NCBI GenBank assembly: GCA_015494295.1
Contig: WGBO01000050.1
Coordinates: 33,216-97,215, forward strand
Reading direction: 5' to 3'
Origin: Gammaproteobacteria bacterium
GTDB lineage: Bacteria; Pseudomonadota; Gammaproteobacteria; DSM-19610
DNA length: 64,000 nt
Position 1 is the stretch's first letter, and each line of letters begins with the position of its first letter. Under the pieces are notes generated by a model, which did no database searches, was not told the origin of the DNA, and was given only the letters and a program-made list of their open reading frames with translations. The translations under genes and the position numbers were made by a program. This document shows, piece by piece, positions 1-8,543 of this stretch.

Positions 1-1776
1 CGCGAGGCCTGGCAGCAGGCCCGACAGGCCCAGGAGGCGGGCGCCGGGGCGCAGACCCGCGTAGAGGAACTGGAAGCGGTTCTGGCTTCCGCGCAGGGCG
101 AGCGGGATGCCGCGCTGGCCTCCGTCGACTCGCTGCAACGTGAGCTGGACCAGTTGCGCGCGGAGTCGGAGGTTCGGCGCGGGCTGGATGACATGCTGGC
201 CGGTGGCGCGGACGACGACGCGGAAAACGAGGCGTTGCAACAGGCCAAGCAGAATGTCGAAGTGGCGGTGCGCCTGCGTGCGCAGGCCGAGGCCGAGGCG
301 GCGGCCCTGCGCGCGCAGGTCGAGGAACTGAAGGCGCAACTGGAACACGCCGCCTCGGATATTCCCATGCCGGTGATACAGGACACTGCGATCCCCTCGC
401 TCGACGAGGACCCGGCGCACGCGCCCGATCATGCGGAGGCCGTTGCCGCGGACAGCACGCCGGAGGCGGCCCTGCTGCCGGAGGAGCCGTCGGACGAGTC
501 CGTGCCCGATGTCGTGCCGGCATCGCCACGCGCCGCCTCCGGCGGGTTGCTGAAAGGCCTCGCGGCGGGTTTGCTGGTCGGGGCGATGGCTGCCGGCGGC
601 GTGTACTTCTGGAAGACCGGCGGCCAGGCTGCCGATGCCCTGCCGGTGTCGGCGGGCGCCGCGCCGGTCGAGGCGTCAAAAGCCACCGTGCCCAAGGCAG
701 GCGCATCGAAGTCAGCCACGCCGAAGCCCGAGCCTGAAACGGCGCCCGGGAGCATCGCCCGGAAGCCCGAACCGCATACCGCGCCGGTGGAGGCGGCCGG
801 GCCGAAATCCCCGGTGGCGCCGTCCAGACCCGAGAAGGCGGCCGCGTCCGGCGATGGGGCCGGCAACGGCAAAACGGTAACGGACACCGCCGTACCCGCC
901 GCCGCACCCTTCATGCGAGGCATGCCGCAGCCGTCTGCCCGGCTGCCGGCCTCGCAAGCCGAGACAGCCCCGCGGCCGGCCGATGAGCCGGCGCCCGTTC
1001 CCGAACCTCGGGCGCCGGTTGCCGGGGAAACCATGGTAAAACAACCGGCCGGCCGTTTCCGCGACCGGCTGGCCAGCGGCGGCCGGGGTCCGGAGATGGT
1101 GCGCTTCAACGCGGACCGTTTCCTGATGGGCGCCAGCCGCGTGTCGCAACGCTTCGAGGAACGTCCGCAGCATGAAGTGAGTCTGGACGGTTTTGCCATG
1201 TCCGCCCATGAAGTCACCTTCGACCAGTACGATGCTTTTGCGCGCGCCACGGGCCGCAGTCTGCCCGATGACCGGGGCTGGGGTCGCGGCTCCCGGCCGG
1301 TGATCAACGTGAGCTGGGAGGACGCGCGCGCCTACGCCGGCTGGTTGTCGGCGCAGACCGGCGCCCGCTACCGCCTGCCGACGGAGGCGGAGTGGGAGTT
1401 CGTGGCGCGCTCCGGCACCGGTACACGCTACTGGTGGGGCGACAGCATCGGGCAGGGCAAGGCCAACTGCTTTGATTGTGGCAGCCCCGATGGTGGCCTC
1501 AGGTCGTCGCCGGTGGGCAGTTTCGCCGCCAGCCCCTGGGGCGTCCACGACATGGCCGGAAACGTGCGCGAGTGGGTGCGGGATTGTTATGTGCCCAACT
1601 ACAAGCAGGCGCCGGTGGACGGAAGCGCCGTCGAGGTCGACGGCTGCCGCGCTCGCGTGGTGCGCGGTGGCGCCTATTCCACGCCGTCCAGCCAGTTGCG
1701 CAGCAGCAGTCGCGGCAGCATGGCTGCATCCAGCCGCGTGGACAATCTCGGCTTCCGCGTGGTGCGCGAAAACTGA
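1..1776 (+). CDS. Membrane protein with formylglycine-generating-enzyme (SUMF1/FGE)-like domain, 5' end missing
   Basis: The reading frame is open from base 1, so the start lies outside the window; 591 codons are visible. Order of parts: an Ala/Glu/Gln/Leu-rich coiled coil (visible residues about 1-120), a single transmembrane helix (about 181-204, GLAAGLLVGAMAAGG), a Pro/Ala-rich linker, and a C-terminal FGE-sulfatase domain (about 363-590). The domain is recognised by FLMGAS, HEVTFDQYDAF, YRLPTEAEWEFVAR, WGVHDMAGNVREWV, VVRGGAY and GFRVVRE. Family members include formylglycine-generating enzymes, EgtB-type oxidases and many non-catalytic regulators or lectin-like domains. The helix suggests a cytoplasmic coiled coil and a periplasmic FGE domain. 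Catalytic activity cannot be claimed. Fold certain, function unknown. Confidence 0.85.
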   Translation, partial: REAWQQARQAQEAGAGAQTRVEELEAVLASAQGERDAALASVDSLQRELDQLRAESEVRRGLDDMLAGGADDDAENEALQQAKQNVEVAVRLRAQAEAEAAALRAQVEELKAQLEHAASDIPMPVIQDTAIPSLDEDPAHAPDHAEAVAADSTPEAALLPEEPSDESVPDVVPASPRAASGGLLKGLAAGLLVGAMAAGGVYFWKTGGQAADALPVSAGAAPVEASKATVPKAGASKSATPKPEPETAPGSIARKPEPHTAPVEAAGPKSPVAPSRPEKAAASGDGAGNGKTVTDTAVPAAAPFMRGMPQPSARLPASQAETAPRPADEPAPVPEPRAPVAGETMVKQPAGRFRDRLASGGRGPEMVRFNADRFLMGASRVSQRFEERPQHEVSLDGFAMSAHEVTFDQYDAFARATGRSLPDDRGWGRGSRPVINVSWEDARAYAGWLSAQTGARYRLPTEAEWEFVARSGTGTRYWWGDSIGQGKANCFDCGSPDGGLRSSPVGSFAASPWGVHDMAGNVREWVRDCYVPNYKQAPVDGSAVEVDGCRARVVRGGAYSTPSSQLRSSSRGSMAASSRVDNLGFRVVREN

Positions 1777-1815
1777 GTTTGAGTTTGCGCGCCGGACTGC
1801 CTAAGCTGTCGTCAC

Positions 1816-2172
1816 ATGACGCGCTGGGTGAAAATCTGTGATCTTCCTGACATGCGGGACAGGGACTCCCGTGGCTTCAGCGTGACGACTTCACAAGGGG
1901 TGGTGGACCTGTTCCTGGTGCAACGCGACGGGGCGATCCACGCCTACCTGAACCAGTGTCCGCATACCGGGGGGCCGCTCGACTGGGTGCCGGACCGTTT
2001 TCTCGATCTCGACAGGGTGTACATCCAGTGTGCGACGCATGATGCGCGCTTCCGTATCGAAGATGGTTTGTGTGTGGCGGGCCCCTGTTCGGGAGACCGG
2101 CTGAAGCCGGTCGAGATCCGGGTGGACGAGGGGCAGATCCTGATGCGCGACGCGCCGGAGACAGGCGGCTGA
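1816..2172 (+). CDS. Rieske [2Fe-2S] ferredoxin-like protein
   Basis: This is a 118-residue soluble protein with no signal peptide or membrane segment. It has the two Rieske cluster-binding boxes: C48-x-H50 in QCPHTGG and C72-x2-H75 in QCATHDARF. The first two iron-sulfur ligand pairs are therefore complete. The size fits small ferredoxin-type Rieske proteins such as the nitrite reductase small subunit or dioxygenase ferredoxins rather than the membrane-anchored bc1 subunit. No oxygenase or reductase partner is next to it; the upstream gene ends 39 bases before. It probably carries electrons for an unidentified partner. Confidence 0.85.
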   Translation: MTRWVKICDLPDMRDRDSRGFSVTTSQGVVDLFLVQRDGAIHAYLNQCPHTGGPLDWVPDRFLDLDRVYIQCATHDARFRIEDGLCVAGPCSGDRLKPVEIRVDEGQILMRDAPETGG

Positions 2173-2188
2173 GGCCGCCGGACCCGGG

Positions 2189-2395
2189 TCAGTCTTCCAG
2201 TGTGCTCAGCAGGGTTTCGAGAGCCGCCGCAGGCAGGTGGTGGCGGTTGTCGGCCGGGCGGGCTTCAAGCGGCACGGTTTGCAGTGCCGGCTGCGGGTGG
2301 TACACGTCCTGTCGGCCGGGTTCCGCAACGGGTTCGTTCCGGCGCGCCGGCTGTTCTTCAAACGTTCCGCTTGCCATGTCCATGATGTACGCCAT
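2189..2395 (-). CDS. Small conserved-looking protein of unknown function (68 aa)
   Basis: A 68-residue, proline- and alanine-rich polypeptide beginning MAYIMDMASGTFEEQP. I do not recognise a domain. The main reason to believe it is the very strong ribosome-binding site: on the minus strand GGGAGGTG lies directly upstream of the ATG at 2395 with near-ideal spacing. It has no signal peptide or transmembrane helix. It stands alone, convergent with the Rieske gene, whose stop is 16 bases from its own. Function unknown. Confidence 0.55.
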   Translation of the reverse strand: MAYIMDMASGTFEEQPARRNEPVAEPGRQDVYHPQPALQTVPLEARPADNRHHLPAAALETLLSTLED

Positions 2396-2519
2396 GGTAC
2401 ACCTCCCGTGGTGATGGTGGCTGTGATACAGCCTTCATGAATGCTATCGGCGTCGCGGTACAAACATTAACCCCGCTTTTTTCGTCCGCCGGGCCAGTGG
2501 CTTAGGTCCGGCGCACAGC

Positions 2520-2546
2520 AAAAAGCGCCCGGTGGGGCGCTTTTTG
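2520..2546. terminator. Bidirectional rho-independent terminator
   Basis: A perfect stem GCGCCC/GGGCGC (2526-2531 and 2536-2541) with a GGTG loop is flanked by AAAAAA on one side and TTTTT on the other. It can end transcription in both directions. On the minus strand it lies 18 bases after the stop of the gene at 2565-3077. Confidence 0.9.
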
Positions 2547-2564
2547 AGAGGGTTGTGGCATCGA

Positions 2565-3077
2565 TCAGGGGAAGGCCGGAATGGTGGGCTCCACGCCGTG
2601 CATGTCTGCCTCCGGGTGGTGGCGCTTGATCATGCGGGTGATGGTCTCGACCTTGTCCTTGGGGACATCCACCATCATCAGGATCTGCCCCTCGGCCACG
2701 GCCTTTTCAAAGGCCTTGAGCTGGCTGTTGGGAATATCCATGCCAATCATGCCGGATACCCATGCGCCGATCACGGCGCCTGCGAGCGCCAGCACCAGGA
2801 CGGTCCAGCCGCCGACCGGTATGCCTTCGGGCGCCAGGCCCGTCAGCACAAGGCCTGCCAGAATGCCCGTGGCGCCGCCCACCGCGAGGCCGGTTTCGAC
2901 GCCGTGCACGAAATCGCTGCGCTGGAACAGGCCCGCGCGCGGCAGGTCACCGAGGCGAGTGTCGTCGTTGGCCAAGACATGGATATGCTGGGCGTCGATC
3001 CGTTCCAGCAGCAGTTCGTCCACCACCTGGCGGGCACGCGCTACACTGGGCAACAGGAAATAGAGTCTGCGTCTCAT
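2565..3077 (-). CDS. Two-helix membrane protein of unknown function, paralogue of 60567-61067
   Basis: A 170-residue protein. Residues 1-55 (MRRRLYFLLP, then ARQVVDELL and HVLANDD) and the C-terminal part (EGQILMMVDVPKD, RHHPEADMHG, PTIPAFP) form conserved soluble parts. They flank a glycine-rich region (about 58-115) with two likely transmembrane segments. The same plan and matching end motifs (MTRRLFFLFP, GEILLMVDVD, RHPEAVAGG, TLPAFDL) occur in the protein at 60567-61067, so the two are paralogues. The start ATG at 3077 has a GGAGG box. The terminator at 2520-2546 closes the unit, which probably includes the gene at 3165. No biochemical role is known to me; a membrane-stress or DUF1269-like role is only a guess. 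Confidence 0.8.
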   Translation of the reverse strand: MRRRLYFLLPSVARARQVVDELLLERIDAQHIHVLANDDTRLGDLPRAGLFQRSDFVHGVETGLAVGGATGILAGLVLTGLAPEGIPVGGWTVLVLALAGAVIGAWVSGMIGMDIPNSQLKAFEKAVAEGQILMMVDVPKDKVETITRMIKRHHPEADMHGVEPTIPAFP

Positions 3078-3164
3078 ACCAGTACCTCCTTACCCGTCAT
3101 GGGGTTATTGTCGGGTTATACGGTTGGACCCCCTGAAACCAGTATAGTTGTCTTTGCCGCGTTG

Positions 3165-3464
3165 TCAGATGAAGTTGCGATCCATGCGGTCGAGTTGCAT
3201 CATCCAGTCCTCGGTTTCCAGCCACAGTTCCGTGTTGCCGGCGTCTTCCGGGGAGACGTCCATGGAACCGCTCCAGTCCTCCGGTGGTTCGACCGGTTCG
3301 GGTCGCATCGATTCCCAGGTTTCGCGGTCCAGTTCCTCGATGGTGCCATCGTAGTACTGGAGTTCCAGCGTTTCGTCGTTGTCGTCCCTGGCGACCACTT
3401 CGAACGCATCGCCAAGCGGTGATTTGTACCAATTGCCGATTCTCGGTGAAGGCTCGGGTGTCAT
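3165..3464 (-). CDS. Conserved hypothetical acidic protein (99 aa; possibly DUF6763-like)
   Basis: A 99-residue acidic cytoplasmic protein beginning MTPEPSPRIGNWYKSP, with tryptophan-rich stretches (WESMRPEP, ELWLETEDWMMQLD). The N-terminal half reads like a small beta-barrel: GNWYKSPLGDAFEVVARDD followed by ELQYYDGTIEELD. The start at 3464 is supported by GGAGG 10 bases upstream. It resembles the family I recall as DUF6763, but this is from memory. It is probably co-transcribed with the gene at 2565, 87 bases downstream. Function unknown. Confidence 0.7.
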   Translation of the reverse strand: MTPEPSPRIGNWYKSPLGDAFEVVARDDNDETLELQYYDGTIEELDRETWESMRPEPVEPPEDWSGSMDVSPEDAGNTELWLETEDWMMQLDRMDRNFI

Positions 3465-3657
3465 AACGGTTTACCTCCTCGATCAAACTGCTGATACTTG
3501 GCGCCACGGAGTCGCGGGCGATGAGGTGCGGCGGGGCGTGTTTCGGTGATGGAAGCGGGTCGTGCCGCGTCGCGGTTTCCGCAGCCCTGTCTTGCTTTAT
3601 AGGCGCATAAAATCAGGTTTGCAACGAAAGAAAATTGACGCTTTCCGAGGGTACGAA

Positions 3658-4056
3658 ATGAGTTTGAAAATTGTTGTGGTCGATGCCGGAAGACTTCCCC
3701 GGGACGTCGAATTTCCGCCGCTGGATATCCCCAAATACGGTTGGGAAGAATACCCTGGCCTGGATGCGGAAGGCATGGCGGAGCGCTGTTGGCGGGCCGA
3801 TGTGGTCGTTTCGTTCGGCGAGGCTATCTCCGGGGATTTGCTGAAAAAAATGCACCGGCTCGGACTGTTGATCACGGTTGGCGAGGCTTGTGGGCGGCTC
3901 GACCAGGCGGCCGCGGTGGCGCAGGGCGTCGAGCTTCTGGCGTTTCCGGACAGCGATTGTACGGACCCGGACGACGCACAGGATGTCTGCAACCGGATCG
4001 TGGCCGCGATCGAGCACTACGTGTCTGGCGGCGAGGCGGACAGGGAGCAGGCATGA
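3658..4056 (+). CDS. Stand-alone D-2-hydroxyacid dehydrogenase-like catalytic-domain fragment
   Basis: A 132-residue protein resembling only the N-terminal half of D-isomer-specific 2-hydroxyacid dehydrogenases (MSLKIVVVDAGRLP, RADVVVSFGEAIS, LKKMHRLGLLITVGEACGRLD, GVELLAFP). Full-length enzymes exceed 300 residues and contain a Rossmann NAD domain with GxGxxG, which is absent, as is the Arg/Glu/His catalytic set. The reading frame is intact and its TGA overlaps the djlA ATG by 4 bases, so it is maintained and translated rather than decaying. The start at 3658 follows GAGGG; an in-frame start at 3562 has no good ribosome site. It probably serves a non-dehydrogenase role, perhaps ligand sensing. 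Confidence 0.7.
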   Translation: MSLKIVVVDAGRLPRDVEFPPLDIPKYGWEEYPGLDAEGMAERCWRADVVVSFGEAISGDLLKKMHRLGLLITVGEACGRLDQAAAVAQGVELLAFPDSDCTDPDDAQDVCNRIVAAIEHYVSGGEADREQA

Positions 4057-4850
4057 GTTGGTGGGGCAAACTGCTGGGCGGCGCGTTCGGTTTCATGCTG
4101 GGCGGGCCGCTGGGCGCGCTGATCGGCGCCGCCTTCGGCCACAACTTCGACAAGGGCCTGGGCAGTATCGGCGACGACTTCGCGCCCGGCGCCCAGGAGC
4201 GCGTGCAGACGGCGTTCTTTACCACCGTGTTCTCGGTGATGGGCCATCTCGCCAAGGCCGATGGCCGGGTTTCGCAGCACGAAATCCAGATGGCGCGCGA
4301 GATCATGCAACAGTTCAATCTCGACGCCGAGCGCCGCAAGGTTGCCATCGAACTGTTCAACCAGGGCAAGCGGCCCGACTTTCCGCTTGACGAGGTGCTG
4401 GCGCAGTTCCGCCAGGAATGTCACCGGCGCCGCAACCTGATGCAGATGTTCGTCGAGATCCTGATGCACGCCGCCTACGCAGACGGCGAACTGCACGCCG
4501 GCGAACGCCAGGTGCTGGAACGGGTGCGCGAGGCGCTGGGCTTTTCGCCGGAGGTGTTCCGGCATATCGAGGCGATGGTGCGCAATGCGCGGCACTTCGC
4601 CGGTGGCGGCGCGCCGGATGCGTCGCCGCGCGACGTGTTGCGGGAGGCCTACGAAATTCTCGGTGTCGACGCATCCGCCAGCGACGCCGAGGTGAAGAAG
4701 GCCTACCGCCGGCTGATGAACCAGCATCACCCCGACAAGCTGGTATCGAAAGGCCTGCCCGAGGAGATGATCAGGCTGGCGACGGAAAAGAGCCAGGAAA
4801 TCCGCAAGGCCTACGACACCGTGCGCAAGGCGCGCGCCGCCAGTCGCTGA
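4053..4850 (+). CDS. djlA: DjlA-like TerB/DnaJ co-chaperone
   Basis: A 265-residue protein. It has an N-terminal hydrophobic glycine-rich anchor (MSWWGKLLGGAFGFMLGGPL), a central TerB-like helical domain with two repeats (HLAKADGRVSQHEI and HAAYADGELHAGE), and a C-terminal J domain (about 197-262) with the HPD motif in NQHHPDKL. This order is that of DjlA, an inner-membrane co-chaperone that stimulates DnaK through its J domain. The start ATG overlaps the stop of the upstream gene (ATGA), so the two are translationally coupled. Length matches the E. coli protein (about 270). Confidence 0.92.
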   Translation: MSWWGKLLGGAFGFMLGGPLGALIGAAFGHNFDKGLGSIGDDFAPGAQERVQTAFFTTVFSVMGHLAKADGRVSQHEIQMAREIMQQFNLDAERRKVAIELFNQGKRPDFPLDEVLAQFRQECHRRRNLMQMFVEILMHAAYADGELHAGERQVLERVREALGFSPEVFRHIEAMVRNARHFAGGGAPDASPRDVLREAYEILGVDASASDAEVKKAYRRLMNQHHPDKLVSKGLPEEMIRLATEKSQEIRKAYDTVRKARAASR

Positions 4851-4874
4851 AAGTCGCGCCCGCTGTTCGCGGGG

Positions 4875-5339
4875 TCAGGCGAAGCGCCCGCCGGCGGCGA
4901 CCGCGATCACCAGGACGCCCAGCAGCAGGTTGATGCCGACGATGCGGCGGATGCGGTTGAGTTGTTTGCCGGCTTCCGGCCACTGTTCGGTGATCACCGC
5001 TTCCTTCAGACGCCGGAAAGGCGCGAAATACAGGTGCAGGTAGAGCAGGATCATCAGCCAGCCGAGGCCCTGCATGATATGGATGTGCAGGCCGACCGCG
5101 TTCATGCCCCCGAACAGCCGGAACACCAGCCAGTAGCCGCTCAGCGGCAGCAGGGTGATGCACACCCATACCCAGGGAAAGAAGCGTTTGAACACGCCTG
5201 CCCACAATTTCAGGCGCCGGGGGGGCTCGAACTGTTGCACGGCCACCGGGCGCAGGATCTGGTGCGCGAAGAACATGCCGCCCACCCAGAGGACGGCTGA
5301 CAGGATATGCAGGACAATGGCGACGCTGTGTGGACTCAT
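4875..5339 (-). CDS. CopD-family integral membrane protein
   Basis: A 154-residue protein with four predicted membrane helices (starting VAIVLHILSAVLWVGGMFF, then VWVCITLLPLSGYWL, LGWLMILLYLHLYF and INLLLGVLVIAVAA). Histidines sit in the first and third helices (LHILSA, HIHIMQ, LHLYF), as in CopD-like and HemJ-like heme or copper membrane proteins. It ends convergent to djlA with a 24-base gap that contains a short CCCGC/GCGGG stem. Substrate unknown; a role in copper handling or heme binding would be inference from the family. Confidence 0.75.
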   Translation of the reverse strand: MSPHSVAIVLHILSAVLWVGGMFFAHQILRPVAVQQFEPPRRLKLWAGVFKRFFPWVWVCITLLPLSGYWLVFRLFGGMNAVGLHIHIMQGLGWLMILLYLHLYFAPFRRLKEAVITEQWPEAGKQLNRIRRIVGINLLLGVLVIAVAAGGRFA

Positions 5340-5548
5340 GAGAATGTCGGCTCGGTTGGCGTGGATCGGGTGCCGGCGGAAAAGATCAGCCGGTCCAGCA
5401 GCTTAAGCGAGTGTGGCATGACAGTATCCCCCTGGCTGGTGTGGATTGGGGCGCAAATCGCGCGCCCGGGCTGAAATCATGGCGCGCTTCCGGTAAAGTG
5501 CGCGGTCTTGATTTCACAGCAGTTTACACAGTTAACGAGGCCCGGATT

Positions 5549-6241
5549 ATGCCAGATTACAAGATCGCACCGTCTATTTTGTCAGCCGACTTCGCCCGGC
5601 TGGGCGAGGAAGTCGATAACGTCCTCAAGTCCGGGGCCGATATCGTGCACTTTGACGTGATGGACAACCACTATGTGCCCAACCTCACCATCGGTCCGCT
5701 GGTGTGCGACGCGTTGCGCAAGCACGGTGTCACCGCCGAGATCGACGTGCACCTGATGGTGAAGCCGGTGGACCGCATCATCCCCGACTTTGCCAGGGCC
5801 GGCGCCAGTTACATTACCTTCCACCCCGAAGCCAGCGAGCATATCGACCGCACGCTGCAGCTCATCAAAAACGAAGGCTGCAAGTCGGGCCTGGTATTCA
5901 ACCCGGCCACGCCGCTGGATTACCTGACCTATGTACTGGACAAGGTCGACATGGTGCTGCTGATGTCGGTCAACCCGGGCTTCGGCGGTCAAAGCTTCAT
6001 TCCCGCCACCCTCGACAAGTTGCGCGAGGCGCGCAAGATTATCGACGCTTCGGGACGTGACATTCGCCTGGAGATCGACGGTGGCGTGAAGGTCGACAAC
6101 ATCCGCGAGATTGCCGAGGCCGGCGCAGATACCTTCGTGGCCGGTTCCGCCGTGTTCGGCGCCGCCAATGCCGACGATCCCAACACCTACGATTCCGTGA
6201 TCAAGGCCTTCCGCGAGGAATTGGCGAAAGCGGCCAAGTAA
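5549..6241 (+). CDS. rpe: Ribulose-phosphate 3-epimerase
   Basis: A 230-residue TIM-barrel enzyme interconverting ribulose 5-phosphate and xylulose 5-phosphate in the pentose phosphate (or Calvin) pathway. Diagnostic segments are [60 protein letters not shown] and [11 protein letters not shown]; these supply the metal-binding His/Asp residues and the phosphate-binding loop. The start at 5549 follows GAGG. Longer in-frame extensions upstream look non-coding. It leads the unit rpe-gph-trpEGDC, an order known in other gammaproteobacteria. Confidence 0.97.
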   Translation: MPDYKIAPSILSADFARLGEEVDNVLKSGADIVHFDVMDNHYVPNLTIGPLVCDALRKHGVTAEIDVHLMVKPVDRIIPDFARAGASYITFHPEASEHIDRTLQLIKNEGCKSGLVFNPATPLDYLTYVLDKVDMVLLMSVNPGFGGQSFIPATLDKLREARKIIDASGRDIRLEIDGGVKVDNIREIAEAGADTFVAGSAVFGAANADDPNTYDSVIKAFREELAKAAK

Positions 6242-6256
6242 GGCTCTGGCGCAGAC

Positions 6257-6937
6257 ATGGGACTGAAAAAACCTGACATGATTCTCATCGACGTGGACGG
6301 CACGCTGGTCGACAGCGTGCCGGACCTGGCCTATTGTGTCGACGAGATGATGAAACAGCTTGGCCGCGAGCCCTGGGGCGAGACCCGGGTGCGTGACTGG
6401 GTCGGCAACGGTGTGGAGCGCCTGGTGCGCCGCGCCCTCATCGGTCAGCTCGACGGCGAGCCGGACGAGGCCGAGTTCGAGAAGGCCTACCCGATCTTCC
6501 TCGACCTGTACGCGGACAACACCTCGAAGCGCTCGTTGCTGTACCCGGGCGTGAAGGAAGGCCTGGACTTCCTGCGCGCCTCCGGCTACCCGCTGGGCTG
6601 CGTGACCAACAAGGCGGCGCAGTTCACCATTCCGCTGCTCAAGGATCTCGGGATTTACGACTATTTCGGCATTGTGGTCAGCGGTGATACTCTGGAACAC
6701 AAGAAACCGCACCCGGGCCCGTTGCTGCATGCGGCGGAATTCTTTAAGGTTAGTCCCGAGCGCTCGCTGATGGTCGGTGACTCGATCAGCGACGTAAAGG
6801 CCGCGCGCGCGGCGGGCTTCCAGATTGCCTGCCTGCCGTACGGCTACAATCACGGCGTCGACATCCGCACCGCGGAGCCCGACGTGGTGATCGAGACCCT
6901 GGCCCATCTGAAAGGCGAACTCGAACAGGCGGCATGA
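6257..6937 (+). CDS. gph: Phosphoglycolate phosphatase
   Basis: A 226-residue HAD-superfamily hydrolase that removes 2-phosphoglycolate, a product of oxidative DNA-end repair and of RuBisCO oxygenation. Motif I is DVDGTLVDS with both catalytic aspartates, motif II is the threonine of GCVTNK, motif III is the lysine of HKKPHPGP, and motif IV is MVGDSISDVKAA. A helical cap follows motif I. It lies 15 bases after rpe, as in E. coli and Pseudomonas. Length is normal for Gph (about 225-250). Confidence 0.95.
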   Translation: MGLKKPDMILIDVDGTLVDSVPDLAYCVDEMMKQLGREPWGETRVRDWVGNGVERLVRRALIGQLDGEPDEAEFEKAYPIFLDLYADNTSKRSLLYPGVKEGLDFLRASGYPLGCVTNKAAQFTIPLLKDLGIYDYFGIVVSGDTLEHKKPHPGPLLHAAEFFKVSPERSLMVGDSISDVKAARAAGFQIACLPYGYNHGVDIRTAEPDVVIETLAHLKGELEQAA

Positions 6938-7043
6938 TGATCACCGTGGAGACACACAGGTACCGCAGAAAGGAGCGATGGTGGCGTTGAACCACTGTCG
7001 ATAACTGCTTTCGTGTACCCAAAATGTCTCAACGGTGAGGACC

Positions 7044-8543
7044 ATGACTCCTGAACAATTCGAACAACTGGCCAGCGAGGGATACAACCGTATCCCGGTG
7101 ACCCGTGAGGTGCTGGCCGACCTCGACACCCCCTTAAGCACCTACCTGAAGCTCGCCAGCGGGCCGTATTCCTACCTGTTCGAGTCCGTGCAGGGCGGCG
7201 AAAAGTGGGGGCGCTATTCCATCATCGGCCTGCCCTGCCGCACCGTGCTGCGCGTGTACGGGCAGCGCATCGAGGTGCGCACCGACGGTGAACTGGTGGA
7301 AACCGCGGAAAGCGACGACCCCCTGCGGTGGGTCGAGGATTTCCAGGCGCGCTTTCGTGCCCCTGACCTCGACGGTCTGCCGCGTTTCGGTGGTGGCCTG
7401 GTCGGTTACTTTGGCTACGACACGGTGCGCTATATCGAACCGCGTCTCAGGGATGGAGTGAACGAGGACACGCTGCATACGCCGGACATTCTGTTGATGG
7501 TGTCCGACGAGGTGGTGGTGTTCGATAACCTCGCCGGCAAACTGATGATGGTGGTGCACGTCGACGCCGGCCGCGAGCAGGCCTGGGACTACGGCCAGCA
7601 ACGCCTCGACGCGCTGATGGAGCGCCTGTGCCAGCCGGTGGCCATACCGGGCGCGCTGGAACATCCGCGCGAGGTGTCGGAAGACGATTTCGAGTCGGGC
7701 TTCACCCGCGAAGGTTTCGAGGCGGCGGTGCGCCGGGTCAAGGAATACATCGTCGAGGGCGACGCCATGCAGGTGGTGCTGTCGCAACGCCTGTCGATCC
7801 CGTTCCACGCGCCGCCGCTGGACCTGTACCGCGCGCTGCGCGGCCTCAACCCGTCGCCGTACATGTTCTTCCTCGATCTCGACGATTTCCATATTGTCGG
7901 TTCCTCGCCGGAGATACTGGTACGCCTGGAAGACGACGTGGTCACGGTACGCCCGATCGCCGGCACCCGGCCGCGCGGCGCCACCGAGGCCGAGGATCGG
8001 GCGCTGGAAGAAGACCTGCTGGCCGATCCCAAGGAACTGGCTGAACACCTGATGCTGATCGACCTGGGCCGCAACGACGCCGGGCGCGTCAGCCGGATCG
8101 GCAGCGTGGAACTCACCGACAAGATGATTATCGAGCGTTACTCGCACGTTATGCACATCGTTTCCAACGTCATCGGGCGCATTCGTCCCGGCCTCTCCGC
8201 CATCGACGTCCTGCGCGCCACCTTCCCGGCCGGCACGGTGAGCGGCGCGCCCAAGATCCGCGCCATGGAGATCATCGACGAACTGGAGCCGGTCAAGCGC
8301 GGCGTGTACGCCGGCGCGGTGGGCTACCTGTCCTGGTCCGGCAACATGGACACCGCCATCGCCATCCGCACCGCCGTGATCAAGGACGAGGTGCTGCACA
8401 TCCAGGCCGGCGCCGGTATCGTCGCCGACTCGGTGCCCGCCAATGAGTGGGCCGAAACCATGAACAAGGGGCGGGCGATCTTCCGCGCGGTGGCGCTGGC
8501 GCAGGCCGGGCTGGACGGAAATCACTGCAAGGGGGAGAGCTGA
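7044..8543 (+). CDS. trpE: Anthranilate synthase component I
   Basis: A 499-residue chorismate-utilising subunit that makes anthranilate with TrpG. The N-terminal domain carries the tryptophan-feedback region ([16 protein letters not shown]). The C-terminal chorismate-binding domain has [22 protein letters not shown] [23 protein letters not shown] and [17 protein letters not shown] place the start at ATG 7044 because GGTGAGG lies just before it; the in-frame GTG at 7035 falls inside that box. A 106-base gap separates it from gph and contains no obvious Trp-rich leader peptide. Confidence 0.97.
   Translation: MTPEQFEQLASEGYNRIPVTREVLADLDTPLSTYLKLASGPYSYLFESVQGGEKWGRYSIIGLPCRTVLRVYGQRIEVRTDGELVETAESDDPLRWVEDFQARFRAPDLDGLPRFGGGLVGYFGYDTVRYIEPRLRDGVNEDTLHTPDILLMVSDEVVVFDNLAGKLMMVVHVDAGREQAWDYGQQRLDALMERLCQPVAIPGALEHPREVSEDDFESGFTREGFEAAVRRVKEYIVEGDAMQVVLSQRLSIPFHAPPLDLYRALRGLNPSPYMFFLDLDDFHIVGSSPEILVRLEDDVVTVRPIAGTRPRGATEAEDRALEEDLLADPKELAEHLMLIDLGRNDAGRVSRIGSVELTDKMIIERYSHVMHIVSNVIGRIRPGLSAIDVLRATFPAGTVSGAPKIRAMEIIDELEPVKRGVYAGAVGYLSWSGNMDTAIAIRTAVIKDEVLHIQAGAGIVADSVPANEWAETMNKGRAIFRAVALAQAGLDGNHCKGES

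Noticed and set aside
2164..2190. GGCGGC/GCCGCC stem and GACCCGGGTC palindrome at the Rieske gene end
   Set aside because: No T tract, and such GC palindromes are expected by chance at this base composition.
6978..7004. Eight-codon mini-frame before trpE with AAAGGAG upstream, as a possible trp leader peptide
   Set aside because: It contains no Trp codon, the spacing to the ATG is only two bases, and no attenuator-terminator hairpin follows.
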